DNA of 64,000 bases from Craspedostauros australis (Eukaryota > Bacillariophyta > Bacillariophyceae > Mastogloiales > Achnanthaceae), in the NCBI GenBank assembly GCA_026770025.1, contig JAMXDE010000003.1:1178001-1242000 (forward strand), read 5' to 3'. Every line of letters begins with the position of its first letter. Position 1 is the stretch's first letter. Both the position numbers and the translations under genes were made by a program. Positions 10,276 to 21,517 of the stretch are shown here, one piece after another. Below the pieces are notes generated by a model, which was not told the origin of the DNA, ran no database searches, and saw only the letters and a program-made list of their open reading frames with translations.

Positions 10276-12510
10276 ATGGAATCGCAAGAAGCCAGCATCG
10301 CCGCTTTTCTCGAGGTCTCACGTCAGCAGAAAGAAATGGCAATCGCCCGTCTCAACAAGCAGATGAAGAGAGGCGCAACAACAAAAGGATGGCTACGAAA
10401 GGATGGAGGGCGTAGCAACACTAAGCCCACCAATAGAAAGAAACAACTTGATACGCAAGACAAGCACAACTACATTGTTCTCTACTTCAATTTGGGTGGG
10501 ATCCCAGCCAACACAAAATTGATCGCCCACGCCTGGGATATTGGTGCCACCACTGTTGCAAGCAACATCAAGAAATTCCAACAGAACAAACTGGAATGGA
10601 AGAAGCACAGTGATGCAGGCAGCACCATCTTCACCTGCCCCAAGAAGCAACAGCAATACTTCACGCCGCGTGCCATCTTCACGAAACAACTGTGGCTTAG
10701 GTATCCAAGACAACGGTTGACGACTGAGGACATCTCTTATGCCTTTGACCATGCTTTGCCTGAAGAGCTGGCATCCGCAAAATCCCTGTCTGATTCGTGG
10801 TTGGAGCGTGGTCCTCTCCTGCAATTTGAGTTCCAGGATATGTTGCGACAATGCAATGGCGCAATGTCGTGGGGCGATGTTGCATGCGAACTAGCAGGAA
10901 GGGGCAACGTCCAATGCGTTTGCACGAACACCATTCGAACATACGTGATGGGATTGGAGGGCAGCAACTACCGTTCTACAACGATGCTCCCCAAGATCAA
11001 GGGTGTCATCAAGGTGAAGCGCGAAATCAGGGCCAAGGACTTCTGTGTGTTCTGGGAATCAGCTAAGCGGTTCCCGAATACGCAAGTTGTCCTTGTCCAC
11101 ATGGATGAGAAGTGGTTCTACTCTATTGTCGCTCGGAAGAATCTCAAACATGTGCCCCAAATGGGAGCTAAGCCTGTGAAGCAGACTGTGCATCACAAGT
11201 GTCACATTGACAAGACCATGGCAATTGCATCAACAGCATTTGCTCCAACAGACAACCGCTTTGAGCAAGGAGGAAAGGCGTATCAGGTGAACTTCAAGCG
11301 TGTTGGGCGCATGGCTTGAGCGCAGAAGACCACGTACAAGCGAACTTGGGTCTCGCCAACCAAGTACAAGCACATTCATGATCCCAAGAAAATCTCTCGT
11401 GTGAAGCGTGAACTGTACTTCCAAGCACTGGAGATCACAGGCAGCAAGGAATCAGTTGGTGCGCCTGATAAGCCCAAGCCAAAGTATAGCCTCAAGAAAT
11501 TCTTCCACGAAAAAGAAATCCCTGCACTGGATTCGCTCGCCAGCAAAATCAAGGCCGAAACCAACAAGAACGTGGTGATTCGGTACCAGATGGATGGCGC
11601 AGGGCCACACGGAGACACGGAACTACTCAGGTTCATCAACGAGGAGTTCGACAGTCGCGGATGGCACTTACGACTGCAACCACCAAATTCTCCCATCACG
11701 AATGTGAAAGACGATGCAATATTCTCAGCGATGTCCAAACATGTGTCAGAATATCAAGGTGAGCACCACGGAAGCCGATTGCTTACCACCGAGGCGTTGT
11801 GGGGTGCTTGCGGAACCTGTTGGAAACAATTCAAGCTGGACAAGGTGGCTAGCGCATATGTTCGCCACCATCAGATTGCCTACGCAATTTGTGCTGCAAA
11901 AGGAGGTGACGAATTTGTGACGGAGCGCAAGGGACTGCACATGAATGTGCGGAAACAATCATTCACCGAAACTGACGAGGACGGCAACGAGATCGGCGTT
12001 ACTGTGTGTCACACAGACTTTGTGTTGGAGGAGGATGAGGCAACCCGCGCGACCACCAAGAAACCAACTGCAACAGGCAACAAAGGCAAATCAGCTGGCT
12101 TCAAATACGCCAAGCCCAACATCAAAGGTATATACGATGATGCCCTCAAGGTGATGGCTGTCAGTGGACTGCAGTGCCTGAAAATGAACCTGCCAGCAAC
12201 CAGCAGCCTCATTCCGTTGCTGGATAAGCAAATCGTCGCGACCACCAAAGCCAACAAGGAGGCTGAACAACGGAAGAAAGGCAAGAAGAGAAAGAAGATG
12301 CCCAGCAAGAGCAAAGCCAACATCATTGAGCCTTGCAACAACAACAGCAAAGCCAAAGCAGCACCCACCATGAACACATTTGAAGTGGCCTGTCTGGCTG
12401 GCAAGACCAAGGCAGCACCCACCATGAACACATTCGAAGTGGCCATGTTCGTTGGCAAGACCGAGCATCACTGCAAAGCAGAGCAGGATACCAACACAGC
12501 AGAGATGTAA
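10276..12510 (+). CDS. IS630/Tc1/mariner-like transposase, interrupted by one in-frame TGA
   Basis: The frame starts at the ATG at 10276 (context CTACCATGG) and runs 745 codons with one TGA at 11317-11319. The N-terminal third is basic with Lys/Arg-rich helices likely to bind DNA. Catalytic-core motifs are HMDEKWF (Asp at codon 277), QMDGAGPH (Asp at codon 440) and PPNSPITNVKDD (codons 470-480), the spacing and wording of the IS630/Tc1/mariner DDE/D family, which is common in stramenopiles. The C-terminus contains two near-identical 20-residue units (KAAPTMNTFEVA). Because the TGA lies between the first two catalytic Asp residues, the copy is probably inactive. Diatoms do read some UGA codons as selenocysteine, but nothing suggests that in this family. 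Confidence 0.78.
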
Positions 12511-13386
12511 CTGCAAATCGTTGTAGTAGTGATGATATGTGTGAGGTACACCTGTGATTCGAATGGTTGTGTGCGCATCGTCTGCTTGATGGCATGGAGG
12601 ATTGTGGTGTGATGTGTTGTGTTTGAGTTTTTGTGTGACGAGGACCGTTATTTTTGTGTCGTGGTTGGTGCGCATTTCCACACGATCGGTGTGTAGTGTC
12701 GCGGAGCCGTCACGTTGTGTTGTGGCACAGTCTGCGTGTGTTGCGGCGCGATTGGTGTGTGCTGCGCAGCCATCACGTTGTGTCGCGAAGCAAGGGCCAC
12801 GTGCTGCGAGACGCACTCACTTCTTGTGTTGTGAGTGGTTTCGAATGACGTCGAATCCGTCATGTGACGTAGAAGATGGATCAGAGAGAGACAACACGAA
12901 ATAGCTTTAAATGTACAATCGCCGTTGCTCCCAAAGCAAGCAAACCAGTGGCAACAAGGGGCCAGAAGGGGCCAAAAACTCTACAACCAGCGTTATCGTA
13001 ACCCCATTCCGCATTTGGTGCAGGTCGTAGAAACAGAGAACAACGATAACAACTAATTTCTCCCCTGTTCTGTTCGCGCGTTCTGATTGACGAAACCGAC
13101 TTCTCGTCACAATGTTTGGTCACGAGTGGTGTTCGCATGCGACTTTGTTTTGCACGATGCGACTTTCTTTTGCCTCAGACGTTATATGGACGTTATTACG
13201 GTGTCTTGGCGGGACTCGATGTGGCTGGCTGCACACGCCATATTGATAATATATTTATCCGAGATATGCCCAATGGGTTTGCTTGGGATGCACGAACCAC
13301 ATTCTTGTTGTTGCCGTTATGGCGTGATGTTGAAGGTTCTCAATGATACCGAATGTCGCGGAACACAATGATGTCATGACGGATTG
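12511..13386. other. Right arm of the 5.9-kb transposon
   Basis: A G/T-rich plus strand with frequent TGTG words (12540-12840), then sequence related in direct orientation to the left subterminal region (13110-13222). Open frames here are short and biased, and I call none. Confidence 0.45.
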
Positions 13387-13430
13387 GTCGTATTAGTCGA
13401 ATGGCGGTATGATTGGATTTGCCGGGTGTC
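13387..13430 (-). repeat. Right terminal inverted repeat of the 5.9-kb transposon
   Basis: Reads inward on the minus strand as GACACCCGGCAAA followed by ATTCGACTAAT; the partner is 7517-7561. Confidence 0.7.
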
Positions 13431-13935
13431 GCGGAAGTTGATGCATCCACATAATTCGTGACTCAAATCGATCACAACATGGGCACAATCGTTTGTTGTG
13501 TGGGTATCCTTTTGTGTTCGTGACTGATATCTACGTACAACGTACAGACTTTTTGACACCTCCGATCAAATCAACGATGTGACAAACACAAATGGGCGCT
13601 TCGCTTTCGTGAACGACAAGCAAGCGTGTGGGAAGCAGTGTTGGCGACATCGATCCTTGCTTCCTTCCTTCCTTCTTTTCTCCTTTCACAGAACTGGATA
13701 CTCTCGCCCTTTCCAGAGGTTGCGGACTATTACTCGAATGACACACCATCCACGTCGCGAGTTTGTGCTCGTGACCTCCATGTTGTGAAGGAGACAAAGC
13801 CTTTCGCACCAGAGTCATCGGCCAGCGACAGGCGTCATAATTTCCGACACCGTTCCATCCAAACGGTCAACTGTGGCACACATTGACCCTGTTAGAGCAG
13901 AAACAACGACAACTGCTCAACACCAAACGACAACC
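13431..13935. other. Upstream region of phosphatase-like copy 2
   Basis: About 500 bp between the transposon end and the start codon at 13936. It contains a TTCC-rich pyrimidine stretch near 13660-13690 that may be part of the promoter or leader. No gene seen. Confidence 0.4.
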
Positions 13936-15175
13936 ATGGGCCAGTCCAACGGAGACGAGACGATGCCGCTCATGAATGGCACAGAAGATGCAGCTGCCGA
14001 ACCAGTGGGTTTGGCGTTCGTCATGCGTCGAAAGCGACGCAGATCCTTGCTCTTCGCTGCCGCTGGCATCATTGTTTTCTCCTTCATCACCATGCTGCTG
14101 TTCATCCCAAAGAAGAAAGATCACAAAGATGAACCAGCCGCAGCCGCAGCCAAGGCCACCGAAAGCGATGCGCACCCTGGCATTCTGTCAGTACCATCGT
14201 CTCCCGACATCCCATCGGGCTGCGAAACCACTGTCCTTCTGATGCGCCACTGCGACGACTACGGTCCCGGCCGATACGACGATGTGGACAACGAGCATTG
14301 CTCCTACGTAGGATTCGAGCGCTCGCGCTACATTGCCGATGAACTGTTCGGGCCCAAGCAGCGATGGCCGATCCCATCCGTCGTCTACACGTCTACGCTA
14401 GCTCGCGTCGACCATTACAACTTTCGATTTGTCGAGACGTTGGAACCGCTTGTCGACAAGTACGATCTCGATTATCACGCCTACGAGACGACGGAGCCGT
14501 TGGCGGAGGACTTCCTTGAGCGTCTGCGCAGCGGGGAGATGTGCGGCAAGGTGACTCTTGTCATTTGGAAGCATTCGTTGATGAATGAATGTAAGTGCTG
14601 CATATGGGAGATGTCTTATTTTTGAAGCTGTTGCTATCATGTTCTATTTTGCTTTAAGTATTCCGTTCGTCTCGCAATTGCAGTCGCACGTTCTCAACCC
14701 TTCTTTCCCTCATCTTGAACGCACCCATCATCATCATACTCCTCTACTCCACTCGATTCAAATACACTCTGTTCAAACACACTCTGTTCAAACAGTGTGC
14801 AACAGCCTTGGTGGATCTTTCTGTCCCGATGAGTATCCGAGTGAGTCATTCGATCAGGTGTGGGCGCTGAAGTACGTCTACGATCCCATCCATTCGCCGG
14901 CAATCGGGCACTCCCGCTTGCGTCATTCCGACCAGCCTCACCCCAACCATGTTGCTAGTCATGATACGAAAGGCGAGGAATCGAAGCGGTGGTACACCTT
15001 CACCACGGTGACGCAGCAAGGCTTTGATCCATTGGCGTACAGCGCGAAATTTGGAGATTATGGTGCCGCCAATGAGGAAGTTCCACCGCCGCCGCCTTTC
15101 GAAGAGGGACTGCATGGGATGCCTGTCGGTGGCGGGTGGGTCATGTCCGAGGAAGATGAGCATGAAGAGATTTAG
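13936..15175 (+). CDS. Membrane-anchored histidine-phosphatase-like protein, copy 2 (one intron)
   Basis: Exons 13936-14590 and 14796-15175 are joined across a 205-bp phase-1 GT-AG intron, giving 344 residues. The ATG at 13936 (CAACCATGG) has the best context; the frame is open further upstream but without another ATG. One hydrophobic helix lies at 38-57. LMRHCDDYG (102-110) and IWKHS near the exon junction correspond to the two catalytic-His regions, as in copy 1. The C-terminal halves of the two copies are very close (SFDQVW, VTQQGFDPL, YSAKFGDYGA, a DEHEEI end), and the N-terminal cytosolic parts are unrelated. The two genes are in the same orientation about 10 kb apart, with the SET-JmjC gene and a transposon between them, so they look like an old tandem duplication later pushed apart. 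Confidence 0.78.
14591..14795 (+). other. Intron of phosphatase-like gene, copy 2
   Basis: Donor GTAAGT at 14591, acceptor AAACAG ending at 14795. It includes a doubled ACACTCTGTTCAAAC unit near the acceptor. Confidence 0.8.
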
Positions 15176-16069
15176 AATGTGGAACATGGAAGAGTGTGTC
15201 TGACTCGAAGCCTTCCTCCACATTATCATCATCATTATCGCCACTGTGCAGAGCACGACTACAAGCTCAATTAACCTCAAACCGTTGCCAAGCAGTACTT
15301 TTCATGCATATAGTAGAGCATTTCGCACATGTGATCCATAGAACGTTTGGCCTTGAGCGTCGTGCACCGAGCTCCACCCATACGTACATGACGTTCGTGA
15401 TGTTGAACTGGACTCGACGCCGTAGTATTGACATCGATCGGTATCCTTTTCGATTCGTGTGACATCGCACGCACGCCTTCCAGACAGTCTGACACATTCG
15501 ACCATATCTTTGGATCTGGCTCATAACCAGTCATCAACACACACAAAGCGGCACATCAACGAACGTCAGCCGCCGAGATACCAAACAGAGAGCAAATTGG
15601 TCGTTGGTTGGAATCGTCGCGTTCTTTGCTCGTTGACAACAAGAAGTTGATGTGAGCCATGCAACCATCCGTCTTTGCCGCCGTTGGTGCTGCTGTTGAT
15701 GTGGTGGGTGGTTCGGGAGGCAGAGAGGCAATCATGGGAACGGGATCCGACAGCCAACCACGACGGGCAACGCAGCCAACCGATCGATGGATCAAATCAG
15801 TTCTGAAGTTCGTCGCCACACCAATCGATTGTTGGGCATCAACATCACGTAGTTCTCCACGTAGTTCTTCACGTAGTTCTCCACGTAGTTCTTCACGTAG
15901 TTCTCCACCTACTTCTCCACCTACTTCTCCAGCGCGCTACAACTCTCTCCAAATACTCTCATCACTCCGCACTCCACACCACTCAACCATTCTCTGCCAT
16001 TCCCTACCATACCCTACCATAGCCTACCACACTCTACCACACTTCACAAAATAGCAGACATCCACCACA
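15176..16069. other. Intergenic region before the trigger factor gene
   Basis: About 0.9 kb. The distal half is unremarkable. The half nearer the trigger factor holds a 12-bp minisatellite (15847-15927) and then a C/A/T-rich leader with repeated CCATA/CTACCA words that runs to the ATG. No gene seen. Confidence 0.5.
15847..15927 (+). repeat. 12-bp minisatellite upstream of the trigger factor gene
   Basis: About seven tandem units of the form CACGTAGTTCTY, changing to CACCTACTTCTC in the last two. Confidence 0.85.
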
Positions 16070-18221
16070 ATGAAGATCGGTAGCTTGATCCTTCCGCTCG
16101 CCGTGCTTTCGGCATCCAGCACAGAGGCCTTCTTCGTGCCATCGACGCCCACCTTCGTCCAGAAGTGCAGCAGCGCGACGAGCAGCACCAGCCTCGATGC
16201 CTCCACACTGAAGCGGCTGCCGGAATCCGCCGTCGAGGTCGGCCTGGACGTCCCGGGATCGGCCACGAAGGCGGCCTATGAGAAGGTCTGCGCCGAGCTG
16301 TCCAAAACCGTGCAGATCCCGGGATTCCGCAAGGGCGCCCGCATCCCACCGCAGGTCCTGGAGCAGGCCATGTCTGCCAAGGGCGGACGCACCGCTCTCA
16401 AGGCGCAGGCCATCAACACGCTCTTCTCGCAGCTCATCGAGACGGCCCTCAAGGAGGATCACGGATTGGAACCCATCGGACAGCCCAGCCTCGTCACGCC
16501 GGCCGAGGAGTTGGCCAACAGCTTCGTGCCGGGCGAGGACTTCGCCATCGTCGTGCAGTGCGACGTGTGGCCCGACATCCAGTGGAAGCAGGGCCAGGAC
16601 AAGCCCTACGTCGGATTGACCGGTTCCTACAAGCGTGCGCCGTTCGACGAGGCCAAATTCAACAAGGCCCTCACGGATCTGCGGGAACGGTACGCGCAGC
16701 TCGCGCCGATCGATGACAAGTCGCACGAACTCGCCATGGGAGACTCCTGCACGGTCAACATGGATGGGTTCATGGCCACCGACGATGGCGAGAAGGGAGA
16801 GCCGCTGCCCAACGCCGCCAGCGGCGATCAAGTGGAGATCATCATGGGTGAAGGCCGTTACATGAAGGGTCTCGTAGAAGGTTTGGTCGGTGCCAAGGTC
16901 GATGAGACACGACAGGTCACTGTCACATTCCCAAATGTGAGTTCATGGTGATTGTTGGTGATTGCTGATGCTTTCAGTTTTGTTTGCGATGGTGCTCTGT
17001 CATGTGGTTGGAGGTCCTCTACCAGTACGGTGTGAAAGGTTGGGATTCATAGGGGAGATCAGTGGTGCACCTCATTCAAATCGACCGTGCGACAAATTGA
17101 CTGGAGGCAAAGATCAGCAACTCACACAGTGCTGTCTTCAATCCCTTTCTTCGGTGTTGATGATGTACCAACCCCATATTATTCATGCGATCATCTATCC
17201 AATGCGCGCATTGCATTGCGCACATCCACAGGCGCTGCGCGACAAGACGCTCGCTGGCAAGAAGGCCATCTTCGACGTCACCGTGCTCGATGCTTCCAAG
17301 CGCACCCTCCCCGAAGTCACGGATGAGTTCGCCGCTGAGGTGCGCGCCGGCTTGACCAAGGAATCCCTCGAGGAGGAGCTGCGAAAGGCCGTCGATTCGG
17401 AGGATGCCAAGGAGTTCGTCCCAGCCCGCAACGCCGCCCTGGCCAAGGCGCTGGCACAGGTCATGGACGTCGAGGTCCCCGACACCCTCGTCACGAACCA
17501 GGCTCGTGACAAGTTCGCCATGATGATGACGGACATGCGTAACAACGGCGTCTCCGATGAGGAGATCAAGAACCAGATCAATCCCGAAAACTTCAGCAAG
17601 TACAAGAACATCGTCAAGGAGGACATCGTCAACGACTTCAAGGTTTCCATGGCGACAGATGAGATTGCTCGTTTGGAGGGAATTGATGTGCCGGGATACC
17701 AGGTGGAGGAGCAGCTGGAGGCCGTCCGCAACGAGGCCTCGCAGAGCGGGGAGGAATTCGATGAGGCCCAGATCAAGAGCCGCATCGAAGCCACTCTCCA
17801 GAGGCAGCTCGTGATGGACTTTTTGGCCGAGAACTCGGAGCTCCAGATCGAGTTCACCAACGAACACGAATTCAATGAGGAGCTGATGGAGGAACTTGCG
17901 CAGAGTACCATCAAGGCTGCTGAGGAGCGAACTCCGGAAGTGATTGATGCTGTTGTGGAAGAACCAGAAGCTGCGGTTGAGCCTGAGGCCGCCGAGGAAC
18001 CAGAAGCTGAGTCAGTCGCGGAGCCAGTCGCGGAGCCAGTCGCAGAGAAGGTTGAAGAGGAGGCAGCACCGGAGCCAGTTGCGGAGCCAGCTGCGGAGAA
18101 GGAAGAAGAACCCGAGCCAGAGGCTGTTGAAGAGAAGGAAGAGGAGGTTGACTTCGCCTCAATGACGTTGGAAGAAAAGGCGTACTACTCTCTGAAGAAT
18201 GCTGGTGCGCTCGACAAGTAA
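16070..18221 (+). CDS. tig: Plastid-targeted trigger factor (ribosome-associated chaperone / FKBP-type PPIase)
   Basis: Exon 1 (16070-16936) and exon 2 (17232-18221) join in phase 0 to give 618 residues. Residues 1-20 are a signal peptide ending STEA, and the next residues FFVPS provide the aromatic +1 of the stramenopile plastid transit motif. The ribosome-binding N-domain has the trigger factor signature as GFRKGARIP at 85-93. The PPIase domain lies around 180-300 (YMKGLVEGLVGAK, VTFPN), and the helical C-domain follows (FDVTVLDASKRTLPEVTDEF). The junction VTFPN/ALRDKTLAGKKA agrees with the FPxxY...LAGK wording of bacterial homologues. After residue 520 comes a roughly 95-residue tail of Glu, Pro and Ala (EEPEAEP, AEPVAE repeats), absent from bacterial trigger factor (about 430 residues). 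It should bind nascent chains on plastid ribosomes. Confidence 0.92.
16937..17231 (+). other. Intron of the trigger factor gene
   Basis: 295 bp, GTGAGT donor and CCACAG acceptor, phase 0. The interior is open in the downstream frame but its translation lacks any trigger factor similarity, while removing it restores the conserved FPN-x-LAGK spacing. Confidence 0.85.
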
Positions 18222-18647
18222 AGAAGGACAGTGCTCACAGGTGCGTACTAGTATAGTATACCCACGAAAAGTGAGCGAGCAAGCAAACAAATAAATACAG
18301 AAACAAAGCAAATGCGCAAGCAGCGGCATACACAGAGATCAAGGCAGCAAGCAAGCAAATGCATTGTTGGTCACAATCCGGAGAGAGCCGCTCTCCTTTA
18401 GCTGAGACCCTTAGAACATGGAATGGTTGTGCTAGTACTCCATTTTATGACAGTGTTTGATTGAATGAATGGAATGAATTAAAATATGATTGCTTCTGTT
18501 TGATTTGATTTTGATTTTTGGCTTGTTTGTATGAGGAAAGTCATGAATGAATCTGTTGCGATTTCGCAATGCTGTCGCATGCTCCAATGTTCATGCTGAT
18601 TGTATTCGTGTGGTACGATTGTATGGTAGGAAATAGAGCAGAGACTC
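18222..18647. other. Convergent 3' flanks of trigger factor and CBS genes
   Basis: About 430 bp of AT-richer DNA with GCAAGCAAA words and a TTGATTTGATTTTGATTTTT stretch; it contains the 3' ends of both convergent transcripts. No gene seen. Confidence 0.5.
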
Positions 18648-19325
18648 TCATGGATTCAAGTCGGATGCAGCGTCTTCATCCACATCGACATGAGCGGCCA
18701 GTGCTCTGACCTTCTGCACCACATCCCGCATGACGTCGGTCGACGCCAATGTCCCGAGCAACATGCCATCATCGTCGACGACCGGCAGCCGGTGCAGCTG
18801 ATGCGTCGTCATGAGACCGGCCGCGGACTGCAGCGTATCGTGCGGCTTGATCGTCTTGACGTCGGTGGACATGAGGTCCTCCACCTGCCGGGCAATGACC
18901 TTGCGGGCCGCCTGGACCTCCGAGTAGATCTGCGAAATCTCCTTGGGCGACGCGCCATCGCTCGTATCGTCGAACTGTTCCATGATGATGGGCAGTAGGG
19001 CGCCGCCGCTGGCTGCCTCCCTGGGCAGAATGTCGAGCACGGAGACGAATCCCACGAGGAGGTGGTCGTCGTCCACGACCGGCGCGCCCGTGGTGCCATC
19101 GAGCCGAACCAGCTTCTCGACAGCCTCGTCGATGGTGTCCTTGATGTGCAGGGTTTGACGCGGTGTGATGACAGTCATGTAGTCCTCGACGAATCGTTGG
19201 ATGTTCTTCGACGGCGATCCCAGGAAGATGCGTTGGTGACGACCGCCATGCGCCACATAGGCAGTGGTCGAGGCGAGGGCGGCCGCGAATAAGGATGCGC
19301 GCAGGGAGGAGCGAAGGGATGGCAT
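18648..19325 (-). CDS. Tandem CBS-domain protein with a plastid-type presequence
   Basis: 225 residues from the ATG at 19325. The frame is open upstream, but this Met begins a clear signal peptide (PSLRSSLRASLFAAALAS) followed by TAYVAHGG, an aromatic transit motif of the diatom plastid type. Two CBS motifs follow: residues about 48-103 (VEDYMTVITP, TGAPVVDDDHLLVGFVSVLDIL) and 148-205 (VEDLMSTDVKTIKP, HRLPVVDDDGMLLGTLASTDVM). Paired CBS motifs bind adenosyl nucleotides; plant plastid CBSX proteins of similar size regulate thioredoxins, so a regulatory role in the plastid is a reasonable guess but not shown here. It is convergent with the trigger factor gene. Confidence 0.87.
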   Translation of the reverse strand: MPSLRSSLRASLFAAALASTTAYVAHGGRHQRIFLGSPSKNIQRFVEDYMTVITPRQTLHIKDTIDEAVEKLVRLDGTTGAPVVDDDHLLVGFVSVLDILPREAASGGALLPIIMEQFDDTSDGASPKEISQIYSEVQAARKVIARQVEDLMSTDVKTIKPHDTLQSAAGLMTTHQLHRLPVVDDDGMLLGTLASTDVMRDVVQKVRALAAHVDVDEDAASDLNP

Positions 19326-20630
19326 TGTTGCGTTGCGTGGACTGAAGTTGGCTAAAGGTGAGTTGAGATGACCTGAACGATTCGAGTTGTCCTCAATAGA
19401 TGATGACGAAGTGTCGATGGCAAATGTATTAATGCAAACAAACACTCAGTAGATGGAGCTGCAAGGTGCTTGTACAAGTTTTGAGGTCGGATTATGAATG
19501 AGAGCGAAGATTGGTGACGTTTGCAGCGAGTGTGGTGCTGGCGACAGAGTGTGACTGGTGTTGGGGAGCCCGCGAGTGCGAGCCATGGGCGAAGTTGCTC
19601 GGATGCCGCTTTGGCAGCATCGTTGACAGGCTTGTTCTTTGCGGTCCGCAGAACATTGCGTTTGCTTCCACCATGAAGAGAGACGAGAGGAACGCGAACA
19701 ACGCTCTTCTCGCCAACAACCGCAGCGAAGACGTGGGCGATGACTACACCTACGTATTTGTACTGAGAGTACAGTGACGAGCAGAGAGGCAAGCCACGTG
19801 GGTGCGTTGTCGTCTGGTATCTGTAACCAACCTGCAGCTAACGTGGAGAGAGGACGAATGATCCGCGCCATGGATGCATTCTCGTCAGGTGTCACGTACC
19901 TGGCTTCGAGAACACAATTTCAGCTTCGCTTCGCTTTTCTGATTTCCTTCCGTTCGGTGTCAACGGAATCCAATCGACTGGAACGACCCAGAACACGAAC
20001 TCGAAACAATTCCCGCACAAATTCGTGACTCATCATTCCCGTTTACGAACGTGGGTGTTCTTGGATGTATTCGTTCTGTCAGCTCGAGCCAACACAAGAA
20101 GAATGACGAGAGTGGACAGGCACACCAAGAGCAACCACAATTTCGGCACACGGTCATGTCATGTCCACGATGAGGGAACGGCAATGGACACGCTATGATA
20201 CGACTATCACTATCGTGGTAGTGTGAGAATAAATGGCAACGAGTATCTTTCGGACTTGCAAGTTGGCATTGTTGGGTTTCATCCATCCGTTTCGAGTTTT
20301 GGATGGCAATTTAATCGATCTCCACGCATGAGAGGAACATCGTGGCAGAAGCATGGTTGCTCCAGTATCATCTCGTGCGATTGCGAGGATGCAGGACGAG
20401 ATAGAATATTCGATGAGGAACGTTGCGTTCTTGACAACCTCGGTCCACAACGACCATGCTCTCGACACAGTCTTCCTTGTCGTGGTCGACGAAGCAACAT
20501 CGGAAAGGAAAGCACAGAGTCAGCACATAAAATCAGAACAAGCTCAACGAGATAGGCAGAGACACACAGCTCAAGAGAGAGTAAATCGCACAAACTTCCA
20601 CACCACATACGCTCACAAACGCAATACTCA
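19326..20630. other. Intergenic region between divergent CBS and small membrane protein genes
   Basis: About 1.3 kb with several overlapping short frames on both strands and no motif. The longest minus frames (146-149 codons near 19352-19895) overlap each other in different frames and are not credible as genes. It holds the promoters of the two divergent neighbours. Confidence 0.5.
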
Positions 20631-21185
20631 ATGACTTACTACAGTACCATCCATTCGCCCACCTGGCACGAGATCGAGGCGTCACTGAAGCGCATCAAAC
20701 CTAAGAAGAACAGGCAGCAGACCTTCAACCGTCAACAAGCCACCAAACAAGAGGCTCCACTTCCCTCATCCAGCAGTTTCGATGTGTGGATTCGCAGGCT
20801 CCAGCAAGCTGGCTACAGCATGCTGGCATTCCATTTGCTGTATTCCACGTACCACCACCAAAGCCCCCTGACGTTCAAGCAGCTATCGGTTCCATTCGAA
20901 GGCATTCCCATGGCGAGCGGTGCTCTGCAATCATTGGAGGTACCGCAATGGGTCGCTTCGATGCGACCGCACTCGGCGTTGCCCAAGCACATGATTTTTC
21001 TGGGCGCCTTTGTTGCCGGTTCAGCCGTGCTGACGCAGTGCAAGATCGCCGTCGGGCCCATGGTGCGCTGCGTGCTGGATGCCAACGTGGTGCCGCACGC
21101 CTTGTGTACAATCATGATTGCCACGCCCTTGGTGCTATGGCAGATGGTTCGGGGGCGGCCCATGTATCAGGAAAATCGATGGTAG
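20631..21185 (+). CDS. Hypothetical small membrane protein
   Basis: 184 codons from an ATG preceded by an A/C-rich, ATG-poor leader. The N-terminal 45 residues are basic and polar. Hydrophobic segments lie around 124-142 (MIFLGAFVAGSAVLTQCKIAV region) and 152-168 (HALCTIMIATPLVLW), so it is probably a two-helix membrane protein ending in a short basic tail. I recognise no family. The clean codon-like bias in the second half and the leader favour a real gene. The basic N-terminus could be a targeting sequence. Confidence 0.55.
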   Translation: MTYYSTIHSPTWHEIEASLKRIKPKKNRQQTFNRQQATKQEAPLPSSSSFDVWIRRLQQAGYSMLAFHLLYSTYHHQSPLTFKQLSVPFEGIPMASGALQSLEVPQWVASMRPHSALPKHMIFLGAFVAGSAVLTQCKIAVGPMVRCVLDANVVPHALCTIMIATPLVLWQMVRGRPMYQENRW

Positions 21186-21517
21186 GGAGGTATTACATGT
21201 TGGAAAGTAAAAGCACATCCGGCACAGTGAAGGGTGAAGAAGATTGGTTATTGGACGTTGCAGGAAGTCATCGATTGTACTCAATTCAATCCAACCCAAT
21301 CATATTAAAGTCTGCAAAATGGTATTCCAAATGACATTGCTCTCTCTCTATAGTAGTTCAGTTGACTTTCACCACATTGTCATTTCTATTGCGAATTATG
21401 GCGCTGGGCTCTGCTCTAACACATGTGTGTATGTACATCACAGAGCACCGCTGTTTGTATCCAGCATACACGTAGTATTCCCTTACTCTGCATGCTGTAC
21501 TACCATCACACCAGCTT

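Larger units (their letters stand above)
7517..13430 (+). mobile_element. 5.9-kb DNA transposon with inverted ends, IS630/Tc1/mariner-like
   Basis: The left end reads GACACCCGGCAAA from 7517; the reverse complement of the right end (13430 inward) starts with the same 13 bases. A second shared block, ATTCGACTAAT, follows about 30 bases further in on both sides, so the inverted repeat is roughly 45-50 bp with a diverged middle. Between them lies a DDE transposase frame (10276-12510) and long non-coding arms. Subterminal sequences at 7739-7925 and 13110-13222 are related in direct orientation (GCACGATGCGACTT, TTTTGCCTCAGACGTTATA, TGTCTTGGCGGGACTC). Flanks share GCGG, but a clean target duplication, and the TA expected of Tc1/mariner, is not seen. 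So the family call rests on the transposase. Confidence 0.65.

Noticed and set aside
11317-11319. TGA in the transposase read as selenocysteine
   Set aside because: No selenoprotein family has this context and no selenocysteine insertion hairpin was evident; a decayed transposon copy is simpler.
17076-17914. Minus-strand frames of 239-263 codons opposite the trigger factor exon
   Set aside because: Antisense shadows of a strongly biased coding exon; they have no independent motif.
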